From Eublepharis macularius (lineage: Eukaryota > Chordata > Lepidosauria > Squamata > Eublepharidae): a DNA stretch of 64,000 nucleotides. Every line of letters begins with the position of its first letter. The first letter of the stretch is position 1. The stretch spans positions 61,209,766-61,273,765 of the forward strand of contig NC_072801.1 of assembly GCF_028583425.1 (NCBI RefSeq), written 5' to 3'. A model generated the notes under the pieces. That model made no database searches. It was not told the DNA's origin and saw only the letters and a list, made by a program, of their open reading frames with translations. A program made the translations under genes and the position numbers. Of the stretch, positions 61,638 through 64,000 are shown in pieces.

Positions 61638-61822
61638 CAGCGGAGAGTGCCATCAAGTCATAGGTAACTTATGGCAACCCCTGTTGGGGTTTTCAAGGCA
61701 AGAGAGGTGATTTGCCACTGCCTGCCTCTGGACCCCTGGTGTTCTTTAGAGATCTCCCCTGCAATTACTAACCAAGGCTGACCCTGCTTAGCTTCTGAGA
61801 TCTGATGAGATAGGCCTCACCT
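61638..61822 (-). mobile_element. 5S-rRNA-derived SINE, minus strand
   Basis: On the minus strand: tctcatcagatctcagaagc, taagcagggtcagccttggt, then the same body as 58268-58482 (cttgaaaaccccaacagggg, cataagttacctatgacttg). The 5' end is truncated. Confidence 0.75.
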
Positions 61823-61859
61823 AGCTATCTAGATCAGGTCATTAGCCAGGTTACACTTC

Positions 61860-62160
61860 ACATATTCAAACAGAATAGGACAATGGGTTGGATCCAACCA
61901 GATTTTTCACTCAATCTCATCCAGTCCCCTTCTTCACAACAGCCCTTGTCCCACATGGCTTTCTCCATGCCAGTCCCAGGATCCCCAGCACAGCCTTTTC
62001 GGGTTGGTCTGGTGGGATCCCTCCTTCCTTTTCCACTAACAGAAAAGTTGGTTGGACCCAACTCAGTGACAGGACAGGAGTACTTCAAGCAGGCATGTTC
62101 TTACACAGTTCCATGGGTTTCCCCCCAAATAACTTGGTAACTATTTGCTGCTTGGCAACC
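61860..62160. other. Unassigned repeat-like sequence
   Basis: The segment from ggttggatccaaccagattt to ggttggacccaactcagtga has weak inverted ends. No exon. Confidence 0.3.
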
Positions 62161-62169
62161 AACCATGTA

Positions 62170-63660
62170 AATACAGAGTGAACAAATTAAATCACCAACG
62201 ATTATAAATAAAAACATTTTTCAAAAAAAAGTCTTACTGTTTGGTATTCATTTAATTCTGCATTATCGTCAAGGTTATTTCATTCTGCACATTTTTGCAC
62301 AACATTCTGAAAGTCACAGTACCATCCCCCCTTGTGTTATTTCATTACCCAACCCAATTATCCATGACTTTGGGGGAGAATCAGTTTCACTTACTGTGCA
62401 CATGCAAAGGCAGCCAGACACAAGGTAGAAGGAAATGAAACTCCAGCACCACAGCGACTGCACAGCTGCAAAGCTGTTCAACAGCTGCTCCAGTCAGACA
62501 GTGGCAAAGAGATCACAGGCTTATGCCAAACTATTAAAATGCACATTGTTAAAAGAAAAAAATACAGTTTGATATGAGATTTAGGTGTCTGTGTGTTTCA
62601 TATGGTGGTGTCACTCGGTGTTTGTTAATGGCCACATCTGGATGGGTCAGTTCAGACAGGAACATTCTTACACTGCCTCAAGGGAATTATAACTCTACCC
62701 ATTCACCACATATACAAAATCTTTTCAATCAGACTAATAAAAGATATGTGCTGTGGGCCTAGGAATACTCAAGCACTTACCAGTTCAGCTCATGTTTTTG
62801 TTTGCTGGTCATAGACAGGGAGCTGATTTTTCTTTGTTCTGTTCCACTGATCGTGGACCACTTGAACCCATTTGGCAGGTCACTTTCCACATATTGAAAA
62901 GTACAGTATGGTGCAATTGGCGCTTTTCATGAACGCACATTCTTACAAAGCCTGATCAGAGTTTTAGTTCCCTCCCCACATACCTGTCATCATTGCATCC
63001 CTTTCTAAAGCCAGTTGTTTAAATAAAGACTGAGCAAACCAGACAATTATTTATAAATAACAACTGAGGTTTTTTTAAAAGCCTTATCATTTGGTATTCA
63101 TCTAAGTATGTGTCATTGAGTTATTTAGTTGAATACCAAATGGTAAGGCTTTTTTTTAAAAAAAACCTTCAGTTTTTGTTTATAACCTGTAGTACAGGTA
63201 GTGCCCCTTTCTAACGTGTCATTTAATTACCTGACTCAACCATCAGTGGCCCTGGGGGAGTAGCAATTTCACCTGGGTGCAGATGCCAAATGTAAACACT
63301 GCAAGGTATAAGGAAATGACACTCCACCACTGCAGCTACTGTGCAGCTGCCAAGTTGTTCAGCAGCTTCTCAAGCCAGATTGCAGCGAGGAGGCTCGGCT
63401 CATATGTGATCATGGCTGTCAAACGAGTATGTGCGCTGCATCCAAACTCAGGGCTCATTTTAATACAATGCATTAGGCATGCAACACCCACTGAAAGGAA
63501 AACTAAAAGGAAAGGAAGTGAACCGCTTCGGTCGGGAATAACTTCGCACGAGCCCATTCTCACATTGCCTCATTGTACTTGTCATTTCATTTCTGATGAA
63601 GGCCCATCCTTGACTAGGTGACTGTATCACTCTCCTTTTGCATCACATGCTGTGTAGAAG
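62170..63660. repeat. Direct duplication, two diverged units of about 850 bp
   Basis: 62170-62700 and 63010-63600 share the same order of blocks: atttggtattcat, ttatttcattaccca/ttatttaattacctg, gactttgggggag/ggccctgggggag, ggaaatgaaactcc/ggaaatgacactcc, gcacagctgc/gtgcagctgc. Similarity is roughly 70-75 percent by eye. The family is not named. It lies upstream of the gene R last exon. Confidence 0.5.
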
Positions 63661-63671
63661 TTTCATCTTAG

Positions 63672-63803
63672 AGAAGTGGAGCCTAGCAATATTAAAGAGC
63701 CAAAGCAAGCAACAAGTAGACCCATAGAAGAGGCACTGGCACCGTTGACAGGACCATCCAATGCTCCTCCAGTCATGCCAGAAGACCAGTCACCTGATCA
63801 CAG
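63672..63803 (+). CDS. Putative internal exon of an unrecognised plus-strand gene
   Basis: tttcatcttag resembles an acceptor and gatcaca|gtaagt is a strong donor. Between them lie about 132 bp open in one frame encoding EVEPSNIKEPKQATSRPIEE and a Pro-rich part (APPVMPEDQSPDH). Composition looks coding, but I do not recognise a family, and there is no second exon in the window. It could be part of a repeat. Confidence 0.25.
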
Positions 63804-63940
63804 TAAGTATCAGTTTCTAGGTATGGTGCACATACTGTACAGTGGGGAGGGTTCATGTTTTCTTTTAATGTCATCTGTAAATAAGTGGTTTACTTTGAAT
63901 AAAAAAAAGAAAACTTGAATAAATTGTTTTTTAAAGGTTT

Positions 63941-63971
<31 letters not shown>

Positions 63972-63974
63972 CAC
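63941..63974 (+). repeat. Simple repeat (tg)n
   Basis: About 15 tg dinucleotides followed by gcacgcatgtgtgc. Confidence 0.9.
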
Positions 63975-64000
63975 GCATGTGTGCAAACATGTTTATTCTT

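Overview
The window looks like accessory immune-receptor sequence from a squamate reptile (lizard or snake). The inference rests on the repeat mix: L1-like and L2/CR1-like LINEs, a tRNA-derived SINE, 5S-rRNA-derived SINEs, Penelope, DIRS, Ty1/copia, Ty3/gypsy and abundant hAT-type DNA transposons. Species cannot be named from sequence alone. No bacterial, plasmid or CRISPR content is seen.

All host genes recognised lie on the minus strand and belong to one tandem family of multi-Ig-domain receptors of the leukocyte receptor complex type (LILR/KIR/GPVI/FcalphaR/A1BG kin). Gene P (54243 to 32020) appears complete: two short leader exons (32 and 36 bp), five Ig exons and a final exon with stalk, transmembrane segment and short tail. 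The eight exons sum to 1719 bp, with phases that close on a stop codon (572 residues). Gene Q (23379 to below 6202) has the same leader exons plus Ig exons D1, D2, D3, D4 and a second D3-type exon; its 3' end lies outside the window. Gene R contributes only its last exon (60973 to 60789), with an Asn-x-x-Arg transmembrane segment typical of receptors that pair with FcRgamma-like adaptors. The genes repeat roughly every 29-40 kb. A block just upstream of the P and Q start codons is conserved and contains GGAA cores.

Layout: 1-5 kb is a graveyard of hAT, L1 and copia pieces. 5-23 kb is gene Q; its D1-D2 intron is swollen by a nest (a hAT-like repeat split by an L1, itself split by a solo LTR) and a second solo LTR. 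23.8-28.1 kb is a broken DIRS element carrying an L2-like LINE and two MITEs. 29-32 kb is intergenic. 32-54 kb is gene P, whose D4-D5 intron holds a CpG-rich foldback, a gypsy remnant and a 5.5 kb hAT element with TIRs, target duplication and a nearly intact transposase frame; its D2-D3 intron holds a copia remnant. 54-64 kb is intergenic plus the last exon of gene R, with MITEs and 5S-derived SINEs.

The strongest leads are the tandem receptor family with its exon shuffling, the near-intact hAT, a Penelope insertion whose inverted ends carry a hammerhead-like core, and a set of interlocked palindromic MITEs.
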